Shown here piece by piece: positions 1 through 5,454 of a stretch of 5,454 nucleotides of DNA. A program made the position numbers and the translations under genes. The stretch comes from Piscirickettsiaceae bacterium. Lineage in GTDB: Bacteria; Pseudomonadota; Gammaproteobacteria; Nitrosococcales; Methylophagaceae. A model generated the notes under the pieces. It worked only from the letters and a program-made list of their open reading frames with translations. It was not told where the DNA came from and searched no databases. The stretch's first letter is position 1, and each line of letters starts with the position of its first letter. Location of the stretch: assembly GCA_030627065.1 (NCBI GenBank), contig DAOUSV010000113.1:1-5454 (forward strand), given 5' to 3'.

Positions 1-1145
1 GACACAGGATTCGATACCGAGCCCGAACCTAAACATTCTAGTAATGCCACTACCGATGAGGCATGACAAAGCCGTGTACAGTGATCGACATTATTAGTTT
101 TAAATCCTGTACGTACTAATTTTTGGAATAAATAAGCTTCTTCATTACTACCTTTAGCGCTACCAAACCCAGCTAAGGCGTTAGGGCCTTGATTATCACG
201 AATATTATTAAAGCCACCAGCGGCTAAAGCTAAAGCTTCTTCCCATGTTGCTTCACGGAAAACTTTATCAACATCATTAGGATCCATTGAGAAATCTGCC
301 GATTTAGGGGCATCATCGCGACGAATAAGTGGCTTAGTTAAACGATGTGGATGATGAATATAATCAAAGCCATAACGACCTTTGACGCATAATCGACCTT
401 TGTTCGCAGGACCATCACGCCCTTCCACATACAAGATCTTGTCATCTTTAACGTGATAAGTCATCTGGCAACCGACACCACAGAATGGACAGCCAGAATC
501 AACAGTACGGTCAGCTTTTAACATGCCGACTTCTTTAGCCGGCATTAACGCACCTGTTGGACAAGCTTCAACACACTCACCACAAGCCACACAGGTACTT
601 TCGCCCATCGGATCATCAAGATCAAACACGATCTGCGTATGTGTGCCACGTTTTGCCAAACCAATAACATCATTATTTTGCGTTTCACGACAAGCACGAA
701 CACAACGAGTACATTGAATACACGCATCCATATTCACCGCGATTGCAGGATGTGAAAGATCTGGTTCAGCTTGGTGGCGCGCATCAAAACGCGGTAAGCC
801 AATATCTAATTTACCCGCCCAATAATCAAGCTCTGAATTTAAAGTATGAGGCTGTTCTGATACATCAGACTTTAACAGTTCCACTACCATTTTTTGTGAT
901 TTTAAAGCTCGTTCACTATTTGATTGAACGTTCATACCTTCTGTTGGTACACGACAACAAGACGGCGCTAAAACACGCTCGCCATCAATCTCAACCACAC
1001 AAGCTCGACAGTTACCATCTGAACCTTCTCGGTCGGAATAACAAAGATGGGGGATTTCAAGGCCTTGCTGTTTAGCAACATCTAATAATGTATCACCGTC
1101 ATTAGCGACAACATCAGCACCATTTAATGTAAATTTAATCGCCAT
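1..1145 (-). CDS. fdsA: NAD-dependent formate dehydrogenase catalytic (alpha) subunit, FdsA/Fdh1A-like; 3' part cut by window edge
   Basis: This subunit oxidises formate to CO2 at a Mo- or W-bis-MGD centre in the cytoplasm and passes electrons to the diaphorase encoded just upstream. Only the first 381 residues are present; the family usually has over 900. Domains seen: N-terminal [2Fe-2S] ferredoxin fold (C35, C46, C49, C63 or C64), a double [4Fe-4S] domain (C142/145/148/152 and C185/188/191/195), then the formate dehydrogenase N-terminal [4Fe-4S] motif (C219, C222, C226, C253, followed by the conserved K254). The active-site stretch reads VDHCTRLCHASS, which places Cys360 (bases 66-68) where FdhF has selenocysteine, so this is a Cys enzyme. 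There is no Cys between C64 and C142, so a NuoG-type His-Cys3 cluster cannot form. The ATG overlaps the TAA of the diaphorase gene (TAATG), implying coupled translation. FdsA assignment is strong; metal choice (Mo or W) cannot be read. Confidence 0.95.
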   Translation of the reverse strand, partial: MAIKFTLNGADVVANDGDTLLDVAKQQGLEIPHLCYSDREGSDGNCRACVVEIDGERVLAPSCCRVPTEGMNVQSNSERALKSQKMVVELLKSDVSEQPHTLNSELDYWAGKLDIGLPRFDARHQAEPDLSHPAIAVNMDACIQCTRCVRACRETQNNDVIGLAKRGTHTQIVFDLDDPMGESTCVACGECVEACPTGALMPAKEVGMLKADRTVDSGCPFCGVGCQMTYHVKDDKILYVEGRDGPANKGRLCVKGRYGFDYIHHPHRLTKPLIRRDDAPKSADFSMDPNDVDKVFREATWEEALALAAGGFNNIRDNQGPNALAGFGSAKGSNEEAYLFQKLVRTGFKTNNVDHCTRLCHASSVVALLECLGSGSVSNPV

Positions 1146-2857
1146 TACTTGTCTCCTCCCTGACTTAACTCTTCCGGGAAGTATTTCATCACACTACGAA
1201 CAGGGTTTGGAGCAGCTTGTCCTAGGCCGCAAATTGACGAATCAATCATGACATCAGATAGCTCTTCTAATAAATCCTGATCCCATTGATCTTTTTCCAT
1301 CAAGGTGACCGCTTTCGCTGTTCCCACTCGACACGGCGTACATTGACCACACGACTCTTCTTCAAAGAATTTCATCGCATTAACTGCTAATTTTCGAGCA
1401 CTGTCTTGATTAGAAAACACTACCACAGCAGCACTACCAATAAAACAGCCATATTCATTTAAGGTATCAAAATCTAACGGAATATCACCCATCGACGCAG
1501 GCAAGATACCGCCTGACGCACCACCAGGGAAATAGCCATAAAACTCATGACCATCAATCATACCGCCACAATATTCATCAATCAATTCACGCATGGTGAT
1601 ACCGGCTGGCGCTAAATGAACGCCCTGTTTATTCACTCGACCACTGATCGAGAAAGAACGCAATCCAACCCGACCATTACGACCATGATCAGTTAAACAA
1701 CTTGGGCCTTTTTCTAAAATATCGCGCACCCAATAGAGTGATTCCATATTGTGTTCTAGAGTTGGTCGACCAAACAGGCCTACTTCAGCAACAAATGGCG
1801 GACGCAAACGCGGCATTCCACGCTTACCTTCTATCGACTCAATCATTGCCGACTCTTCACCACAAATATAAGCACCCGCACCGCGGCGTAAGTGAATAAT
1901 CGGTAAATTTTCAACCGGTGGATTGGCCTGTAATTTAGCAATTTCTTGCTCAAGCATCACTCTAATTGCGGCATATTCATCACGCAGGTAAATATAGATT
2001 TCATGGATACCAGTCGCCCAAGCGGCAATCAACATTCCCTCAAGGAAGCAATGTGGATCACGCTCTAAATAATATTTATCCTTAAACGTACCCGGCTCAC
2101 CTTCATCAATATTAACGGCCATTAATTTAGGATCTGGCATTCCTCGTACAATGCGCCATTTACGTCCAGCAGGGAAACCTGCGCCACCTAAACCACGTAA
2201 ACCAGAATCATCCATCTGATCTAATACTTTTTCTACTTTATAAATATCCGTCATACATGAGCGATATGTTTCATAACCGCCCTTTTCAAGATAAGTGCCA
2301 TACTCAATCACGGTTAAGGATTCTGGAATTATTTCTTTATTATCAACAGCTTGAATCACCTTGGCAACATCACATTTTTCAATCGGGTTCATTCCAACAA
2401 CAGCAATCGGCGCTTTATCACAGAGCCCAACACAAGGCACACGCTGTACACGAACACCTTCACCCAAACCATTTTCTAATGAACCAATCAGAGCTTCAGC
2501 ACCAGACATATTACAGGTCAATGATTCACACACTCGTACTGTCAATGCAGGCGGCGCAGTTTCATCTTCTTTAATCACATCAAAGTGATGATAAAAAGTA
2601 GCCACTTCATAGACTTCAGCTTTCGAAAGCTTCATTTCGCGCGCTAATGCGACCAAGTGCGGAGCAGAAATATGCTGATAAGCATCCTGAATTTTATGTA
2701 GATGCTCAATCAATAAGTCTTTTTGTCTTGATTCATCACCTAATAAAGCCTGCACTTCAGCCAAGGCTTTTGGATCAACTTGCCTGCCTTTACCGACGGC
2801 TCTCGGTAATTTCAGTTTATTACCTGGCTTACGAGCGCTGATTTCCTGCTTGCTCAT
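1145..2857 (-). CDS. fdsB: NAD-dependent formate dehydrogenase diaphorase subunit, NuoE-NuoF (FdsG-FdsB) fusion
   Basis: This 570-residue flavoprotein carries electrons from the catalytic subunit through FeS clusters and FMN to NAD+ in the cytoplasm. Residues about 25-170 form a NuoE/FdsG-like thioredoxin-fold domain with the [2Fe-2S] ligands C110, C115, C142 and C146. Residues about 190-570 are NuoF/FdsB-like: the glycine-rich GLRGLGGAGFPAGRKW (219-234) and RRGAGAYICGEESA (about 324-337) bind FMN and NAD, and C503, C506, C509 and C543 bind the N3-type [4Fe-4S] cluster. In Cupriavidus and Rhodobacter these are separate FdsG and FdsB; here they are one chain, as in Methylobacterium Fdh1B, which from memory is of similar length. 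I chose the ATG at 2857 because it follows an AAAGAGAG ribosome site by 7 nt and begins MSKQE. The frame stays open to an ATG at 2953 (602 residues), but that extension lacks a ribosome site. The stop overlaps the fdsA start. Confidence 0.95.
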   Translation of the reverse strand: MSKQEISARKPGNKLKLPRAVGKGRQVDPKALAEVQALLGDESRQKDLLIEHLHKIQDAYQHISAPHLVALAREMKLSKAEVYEVATFYHHFDVIKEDETAPPALTVRVCESLTCNMSGAEALIGSLENGLGEGVRVQRVPCVGLCDKAPIAVVGMNPIEKCDVAKVIQAVDNKEIIPESLTVIEYGTYLEKGGYETYRSCMTDIYKVEKVLDQMDDSGLRGLGGAGFPAGRKWRIVRGMPDPKLMAVNIDEGEPGTFKDKYYLERDPHCFLEGMLIAAWATGIHEIYIYLRDEYAAIRVMLEQEIAKLQANPPVENLPIIHLRRGAGAYICGEESAMIESIEGKRGMPRLRPPFVAEVGLFGRPTLEHNMESLYWVRDILEKGPSCLTDHGRNGRVGLRSFSISGRVNKQGVHLAPAGITMRELIDEYCGGMIDGHEFYGYFPGGASGGILPASMGDIPLDFDTLNEYGCFIGSAAVVVFSNQDSARKLAVNAMKFFEEESCGQCTPCRVGTAKAVTLMEKDQWDQDLLEELSDVMIDSSICGLGQAAPNPVRSVMKYFPEELSQGGDK

Positions 2858-2864
2858 ACAATTT

Positions 2865-2872
2865 CTCTCTTT
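2865..2872 (-). promoter_or_regulatory. Ribosome binding site deciding the diaphorase start
   Basis: The minus strand reads AAAGAGAG, 7 nt before the ATG at 2857. The in-frame upstream ATGs at 2899 and 2953 have no comparable purine-rich site, so this one sets the 570-residue form as the likely product. Confidence 0.7.
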
Positions 2873-2919
2873 AAGTTGCGGCACCTTTTTAGTGCTCATA
2901 TTTTTATATTTAACCAGTG

Positions 2920-2948
2920 AAATTACCACGACTAGACTCAATTGTGAA
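2920..2948 (-). promoter_or_regulatory. Possible weak sigma-70 promoter for the NAD-formate dehydrogenase operon
   Basis: On the minus strand a TTCACA (2948-2943) is followed after 17 nt by TAATTT (2925-2920). Both boxes are imperfect, but spacing is ideal, and a start near 2913 would give a leader of about 56 nt. The position suits a gene that must restart transcription after the terminator at 3001-3040, and it lies just downstream of a repeated half-site array, where an activator could act. AT-rich DNA gives such matches by chance, so confidence is low. Confidence 0.3.
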
Positions 2949-2959
2949 GCCATTTAAAT

Positions 2960-2992
2960 GAGTAATCTCGTATTTACTCCATCATGTAAATA
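2960..2992. promoter_or_regulatory. Operator-like array: three alternating GTAA/TTAC half-sites at 12-bp spacing
   Basis: Two inverted repeats share a middle arm. GAGTAA (2960-2965) pairs with TTACTC (2974-2979) across 8 nt, and TATTTAC (2971-2977) pairs with GTAAATA (2986-2992), also across 8 nt. The core tetramers begin at 2962, 2974 and 2986, exactly 12 bp apart. If transcription starts near 2913 the array covers about -47 to -79, a usual site for an activator. Known fds operons are controlled by the LysR-type FdsR, but this dyad has even spacing and does not fit the classic T-N11-A box, so the binder is unknown. Confidence 0.4.
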
Positions 2993-3000
2993 ATGCCTAC

Positions 3001-3040
3001 AAAAAAGCCACCAAATAATGACTATTCGGTGGCTTTTTTT
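3001..3040 (-). terminator. Rho-independent terminator downstream of the YdcH-like gene, possibly bidirectional
   Basis: GCCACC (3007-3012) pairs with GGTGGC (3028-3033). After one A/C mismatch the stem continues with AATA against TATT around a 5-nt ATGAC loop. On the minus strand the hairpin is followed by six T (complement of 3001-3006) and preceded by seven A, so it can also work on the plus strand. It begins 38 nt past the stop of the YdcH-like gene and separates that transcript from the NAD-formate dehydrogenase genes. Confidence 0.88.
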
Positions 3041-3078
3041 CACTTGCTTATATTGCTACTTTTTTGAGAAATATTCTC

Positions 3079-3321
3079 TTATTTATTACTTAAAATGATC
3101 TTATATAAATCATCTTTCAACTTTAAACGCTCTTTACCTAAGCGGTTAACATAGTCATCGCTCGTTGGCTCCTCGCCACTTTCTATACGATAAATATGCT
3201 TATCAATTTCTTCATAACGTTCCATCATATGGTGAAAATAATTATTATCCATTTTCAACTTATGGATCAAAGCTTTATATTCAGGAAACTCTTGAGTCAG
3301 AGGGTGATGTGTTAATGGCAT
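3079..3321 (-). CDS. YdcH-like (DUF465) small coiled-coil protein
   Basis: This is an 80-residue, highly charged, mostly helical cytoplasmic protein. The pattern HPLTQEFPEYKALIHKLK near the N-terminus, then N-x-F-H-x-M-x-x-x-Y-E-x-I-D, then a K-x-x-R-L-K-L-K-D-D-L-Y stretch near the C-terminus is typical of the YdcH/DUF465 family, whose members are about 70-80 residues and have no settled function. The ATG at 3321 follows an AAGAGAG ribosome site; there are no cysteines or signal peptide. It sits 103 nt after the cytochrome b gene on the same strand, and ends just before a strong terminator. It may be the last gene of the respiratory operon by read-through, or have its own promoter near the palindrome at 3402. 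Any link to formate metabolism is inferred from position only. Confidence 0.85.
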   Translation of the reverse strand: MPLTHHPLTQEFPEYKALIHKLKMDNNYFHHMMERYEEIDKHIYRIESGEEPTSDDYVNRLGKERLKLKDDLYKIILSNK

Positions 3322-3401
3322 TTCATTCTCTCTTCAATTTATTAATCGATGAGAACAACATAGCACTAAAGTTTGGTTAGAATTTAGCTTTTCGAACATT
3401 A

Positions 3402-3417
3402 AATGATCTAGATCATT
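3402..3417. promoter_or_regulatory. 16-bp perfect palindrome, FNR/CRP-family-like box with two GATC sites
   Basis: AATGATCTAGATCATT is perfectly self-complementary, centred between 3409 and 3410, in the 103-nt gap between the cytochrome b gene and the YdcH-like gene. Compared with the FNR consensus TTGAT-N4-ATCAA it matches all but the outermost base of each arm. It also contains two GATC (Dam) sites around a central CTAG. On the minus strand a possible extended -10 (TGCTATGTT, 3365-3357) lies about 50 nt downstream, roughly class I spacing, with no good -35. There is no T-run beside it, so it is not a terminator. The regulator is a guess. Confidence 0.4.
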
Positions 3418-3424
3418 AGCCAGA

Positions 3425-4420
3425 TTACTTAGGTAGTTTTCCTTGTTTCTCTAGCTCTTTCAACCATAAATCATGGTGCTGTTTAGCCCAAGCAGTATCA
3501 ACTTGCCCTGTTACCATTCCTTCCAATGCACCTTCAGTACCAATAGTACCAATATAAATATGTCCAAATGCAAATGCTGTCAGCACTAATGCAGTGATGA
3601 CATGGATTAAGTGTGATAGTTGTAATAATTCACGTTGTTGATCAAAGTTAGGGAAATCGAGTACTAATCCTGTGAAACATAAAGCTAAGCCCATAATGAC
3701 TAAAGACCAGAACCACATTTTCTCACCACCATTTAACTTTTCAGCAGAAGGGTGTTTATCACCAATCATACCGCCAAAGTCTTTGAACCATTGCAGATCA
3801 ATTTTATTAAAAAAGTTATTGCTAAACCAATTCAAAATCATTGATAACAATCCGACCATAAAGACAGGCCCTAAAATATTGTGGACCCATTTTGCAACAT
3901 CCGCATACGCGGCAAAGCCATGATGACCAAATAGGGGAATGAGTACGGCACGTCCATACAACAAACTCAGTCCTGTTATGCCAAGCACGATGAACAATCC
4001 AGCGGTTAGCCAATGCATCCGACGTTCTTTTAATGTCCAGCGTTCAACTGTTTTACCCGTGCGAGGATGAGTTAATTCCACTTGCCCACGCCAAATATAA
4101 AACAATGCTAATACAGTAAATGTGAAGCCCAATAACCAACTACCGTATTGTGCAATCGGACCATTACGTAATTGTCGCCAAACTTGACCCGAACCTTGAA
4201 TAAGCTCATTACTTTCACGCCCGGTAACAGCTGAATATCCCTGCGTATTATCTCGTACAGCGCGCCAATAATCTGATCGTGGATTTGTTTCAGCTACTGG
4301 TGTATCTTCTACGACAGCAAAACCAGTTGCAATATAGCCTGTCATTGGCAGTAAAAATATAGCTAACAGCATAATTATGCCTGTCAAACTCATCATTCTT
4401 TTACGTTTAGTTAATGTCAT
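3425..4420 (-). CDS. fdhC: Respiratory formate dehydrogenase cytochrome b556 (gamma) subunit
   Basis: This 331-residue membrane protein takes electrons from the FeS subunit through two b hemes to quinone. It has an N-terminal hydrophobic segment (about 11-34) that could be a cleaved signal (GFA-VVED near residue 35) or an anchor, then a periplasmic stretch (about 35-88), then transmembrane helices near 91-109, 136-155, 176-197, 236-255 and 269-291. H136, H180, H273 and H287 match the heme ligands H18, H57, H155 and H169 of E. coli FdnI; the last pair keeps the 14-residue spacing. FdnI is about 217 residues and lacks the N-terminal region; the longer form is typical of Shewanella- and Wolinella-type enzymes. 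I start at the ATG at 4420, one base after the stop of the lipoprotein gene, rather than at 4471, which would run through that gene's end. No stable terminator follows directly. Confidence 0.93.
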   Translation of the reverse strand: MTLTKRKRMMSLTGIIMLLAIFLLPMTGYIATGFAVVEDTPVAETNPRSDYWRAVRDNTQGYSAVTGRESNELIQGSGQVWRQLRNGPIAQYGSWLLGFTFTVLALFYIWRGQVELTHPRTGKTVERWTLKERRMHWLTAGLFIVLGITGLSLLYGRAVLIPLFGHHGFAAYADVAKWVHNILGPVFMVGLLSMILNWFSNNFFNKIDLQWFKDFGGMIGDKHPSAEKLNGGEKMWFWSLVIMGLALCFTGLVLDFPNFDQQRELLQLSHLIHVITALVLTAFAFGHIYIGTIGTEGALEGMVTGQVDTAWAKQHHDLWLKELEKQGKLPK

Positions 4421-4421
4421 C

Positions 4422-4601
4422 TTAACGATCTGTCTGCACTTGACCAAAGCGTTTTGCCAAAATAGTCTCACGCTGCTCAGCGGTTTGGCTATGCGTATCT
4501 ACTTTGCCTTTATAGACACCGGCTTGATGTAAAATAACATCGGCATCTTCATAACAAGCCGTTACACTTAATGTGGCAATAATCAATATGACATATTTCA
4601 T
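4422..4601 (-). CDS. Small predicted lipoprotein (59 aa) between the FeS and cytochrome b subunits
   Basis: This short gene fills the space between fdhB and fdhC exactly: its ATG is 3 nt after the fdhB stop and its TAA is 1 nt before the fdhC ATG. The protein begins MKYVILIIATLSVTAC, a short positively charged and hydrophobic signal ending in a good lipobox (V-T-A-C), so Cys16 should be lipidated and the mature 44-residue chain exported. The next residues are acidic (YEDAD), which at position +2/+3 does not give the classic Asp(+2) inner-membrane retention signal. The rest (HQAGVYKGKVDTHS, then a Q/E/R-rich helix ending FGQVQTDR) has no motif I recognise. With no clear ribosome site of its own, it probably relies on coupling to fdhB. 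It may be an accessory or assembly part of the formate dehydrogenase complex; that is inference from position. Confidence 0.82.
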   Translation of the reverse strand: MKYVILIIATLSVTACYEDADVILHQAGVYKGKVDTHSQTAEQRETILAKRFGQVQTDR

Positions 4602-4604
4602 TAT

Positions 4605-5189
4605 TTAGTCTTTATACGCTGTGTTCCAGCCCCATGTTTCTTGGCGACCTTCACGACGTACTACACGGTTACGGAATAATTCAGACACCACATCACCATC
4701 ACCAGCAAGCAATGACTTAGTCGAACACATTTCAGCACAAAGTGGTAACTTGCCTTCAGCTAGGCGATTACGACCATACTTTTCCAGTTCTTCATGAGAA
4801 TGATCCTCTTCAGGACCACCGGCACAAAATGTACATTTATCCATCTTGCCACGCGCACCAAATGCACCTTCTTGTGGATATTGTGGCGCGCCAAATGGGC
4901 AGGCATAAAGGCAATAACCACAACCAATACACATATCTTTATCATGTAAAACAACGCCATCTTCTGTGGTGTAAAAACAGTCCACAGGGCACACAGCCTG
5001 GCACGGTGCATCCGTACAATGCATACAGGCGACTGAAATAGACTTTTCACCTGGCACACCATCATCTAATGTAACAACACGGCGACGATTAACGCCCCAA
5101 GGAACTTCATGTTCATTTTTACACGCTGTAACACAGGAATTACACTCAATACATCGTTCTGCATCACATAAAAACTTCATTCTAGCCAT
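4605..5189 (-). CDS. fdhB: Respiratory formate dehydrogenase iron-sulfur (beta) subunit, four [4Fe-4S] clusters
   Basis: This 194-residue subunit passes electrons from the catalytic subunit to the cytochrome b subunit on the periplasmic side. Cysteine groups seen: C13/16/19/23, C55/58/63/67, C87/90/93/97 and C119/122/151/155, enough for four [4Fe-4S] clusters of the DmsB/FdnH/HybA type. No signal peptide is visible, as expected if it is exported bound to a Tat-signal catalytic subunit. It lacks the C-terminal membrane helix of E. coli FdnH (294 residues) and is close in length to the Wolinella and Shewanella type. The ATG at 5189 (MARMKF) is chosen because it follows a strong AGGGGAGAG site; the frame is open to 5222, but that start would lie inside the end of fdhA. 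It begins 11 nt after the fdhA stop and is followed by the lipoprotein gene after 3 nt. Confidence 0.95.
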   Translation of the reverse strand: MARMKFLCDAERCIECNSCVTACKNEHEVPWGVNRRRVVTLDDGVPGEKSISVACMHCTDAPCQAVCPVDCFYTTEDGVVLHDKDMCIGCGYCLYACPFGAPQYPQEGAFGARGKMDKCTFCAGGPEEDHSHEELEKYGRNRLAEGKLPLCAEMCSTKSLLAGDGDVVSELFRNRVVRREGRQETWGWNTAYKD

Positions 5190-5193
5190 GTCA

Positions 5194-5202
5194 CTCTCCC
5201 CT
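5194..5202 (-). promoter_or_regulatory. Strong ribosome binding site of fdhB, overlapping the fdhA stop
   Basis: The minus strand reads AGGGGAGAG and overlaps the TAG stop of fdhA (5203-5201). The GGGGAG core lies 6 nt from the ATG at 5189. This both fixes the fdhB start and suggests that ribosomes finishing fdhA reload on fdhB. Confidence 0.75.
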
Positions 5203-5454
5203 ATACAGCACGAATTCTGCAAAGAGACACTTTCGTCTCTTGCATTTGAGTGACTGAATCATAACCATAGGTAAATACGGTATTACATGATTCACCTAAA
5301 ACATAAGGTACCGTTCCATCAGGATATTTGTCCGTTAAGTCCTTACCTTGATAATGCCCACCAAAGTGGAATGGCATAAAGACAAGCCCTCGAGTTACTC
5401 GCGGTGTAACAAATGCCATCACTTTTATTTTCCCCCCTTCTGGACCATCGACCC
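5201..5454 (-). CDS. fdhA: Respiratory formate dehydrogenase catalytic (alpha) subunit, C-terminal 83 residues; 5' part outside window
   Basis: Only the end of this gene is present; the frame is open to the right edge of the window, so the apparent GTG start at 5422 is internal. The visible part reads VDGPEGGKIKVMAFVTPRV, then VFMPFHFGGHYQG, then ends in YGYDSVTQMQETKVSLCRI. This is the C-terminal beta-barrel (molybdopterin dinucleotide-binding) domain of periplasmic formate dehydrogenases of the Shewanella and epsilonproteobacterial type. The active-site Cys or Sec, the N-terminal [4Fe-4S] cluster and the Tat signal expected in this family all lie outside the window. The enzyme should oxidise formate in the periplasm and hand electrons to FdhB, encoded 11 nt downstream. 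Confidence 0.9.
   Translation of the reverse strand, partial: VDGPEGGKIKVMAFVTPRVTRGLVFMPFHFGGHYQGKDLTDKYPDGTVPYVLGESCNTVFTYGYDSVTQMQETKVSLCRIRAV

Noticed and set aside
66..68. Possible selenocysteine at the FdsA active site
   Set aside because: The codon on the minus strand is TGT (Cys), not TGA, so selenocysteine insertion is not needed here.
762..914. Absence of cysteines between C64 and C142 of FdsA, so no NuoG-type His-Cys3 cluster
   Set aside because: The flanking sequence aligns well by memory with other enzymes of this type that also lack these cysteines, so I treat it as a family trait and not a lesion. An alignment of FdsA proteins would settle it.
523..1075. Open frames on the plus strand over the FdsA region
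   Set aside because: They are antisense to strongly conserved cysteine-rich coding sequence, with no ribosome sites or recognisable domains.
2858..2953. In-frame N-terminal extension of the diaphorase gene to an ATG at 2953, containing a hydrophobic VVVISLV stretch
   Set aside because: No ribosome site precedes 2953 or the inner ATG at 2899, the extra residues do not resemble the family, and a cytoplasmic enzyme should not have a signal-like segment. The ATG at 2857 has a good ribosome site.
3066..3078. Small GAGAA-ATA-TTCTC hairpin just after the YdcH-like stop
   Set aside because: The stem is only 5 bp and on the minus strand is followed by A residues, so it is not a terminator; the real one lies at 3001-3040.
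4421..4471. Longer start for the cytochrome b gene at 4471
   Set aside because: It would overlap the end of the lipoprotein gene by 50 bases and put a polar stretch before a normal signal segment; the ATG at 4420 directly follows the upstream stop.
4742..5065. Open frames in other registers across fdhB, some rich in Cys and His
   Set aside because: They mirror the ferredoxin-type cysteine codons of fdhB and have no independent coding signals.

Overview
All genes in this 5.45 kb window lie on the minus strand and should be read from right to left. They encode parts of two different formate dehydrogenases, plus two small proteins. Base composition (moderately AT-rich, many TTA, AAA and GAT codons) and the type of membrane formate dehydrogenase suggest a gammaproteobacterium, perhaps marine or psychrophilic. 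The sequence alone does not fix the genus.

Right part (5454 to 3425): a respiratory, periplasm-facing formate dehydrogenase operon. It holds the C-terminal end of the molybdopterin catalytic subunit (FdhA, cut by the window edge), a four-cluster [4Fe-4S] electron-transfer subunit (FdhB), a 59-residue predicted lipoprotein that is easy to overlook, and a di-heme cytochrome b subunit (FdhC) with an extra N-terminal signal or anchor and a periplasmic segment. Gaps are 11, 3 and 1 nt, so this reads as one translationally coupled unit. Inferred electron path: formate to FdhA, then FdhB, then the FdhC hemes, then the quinone pool.

Middle (3424 to 2858): a 16-bp perfect palindrome that resembles an FNR-type box, a YdcH-like (DUF465) 80-residue protein, and a strong hairpin/poly-U terminator. 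After these comes a leader with three alternating GTAA/TTAC half-sites spaced exactly 12 bp apart, just upstream of a weak possible promoter.

Left part (2857 to 1): a soluble, cytoplasmic NAD+-dependent formate dehydrogenase. The diaphorase subunit is a NuoE-NuoF (FdsG-FdsB) fusion that overlaps the start of the catalytic subunit (FdsA/Fdh1A-like) by one base. The catalytic subunit has an N-terminal [2Fe-2S] domain, a double [4Fe-4S] domain and a cysteine (not selenocysteine) at the active site. It runs off the left edge after 381 residues.

The locus therefore pairs a quinone-reducing periplasmic enzyme with an NAD+-reducing (potentially reversible) cytoplasmic one. The terminator between them suggests separate control. 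I see no mobile element, CRISPR array, tRNA or rRNA.
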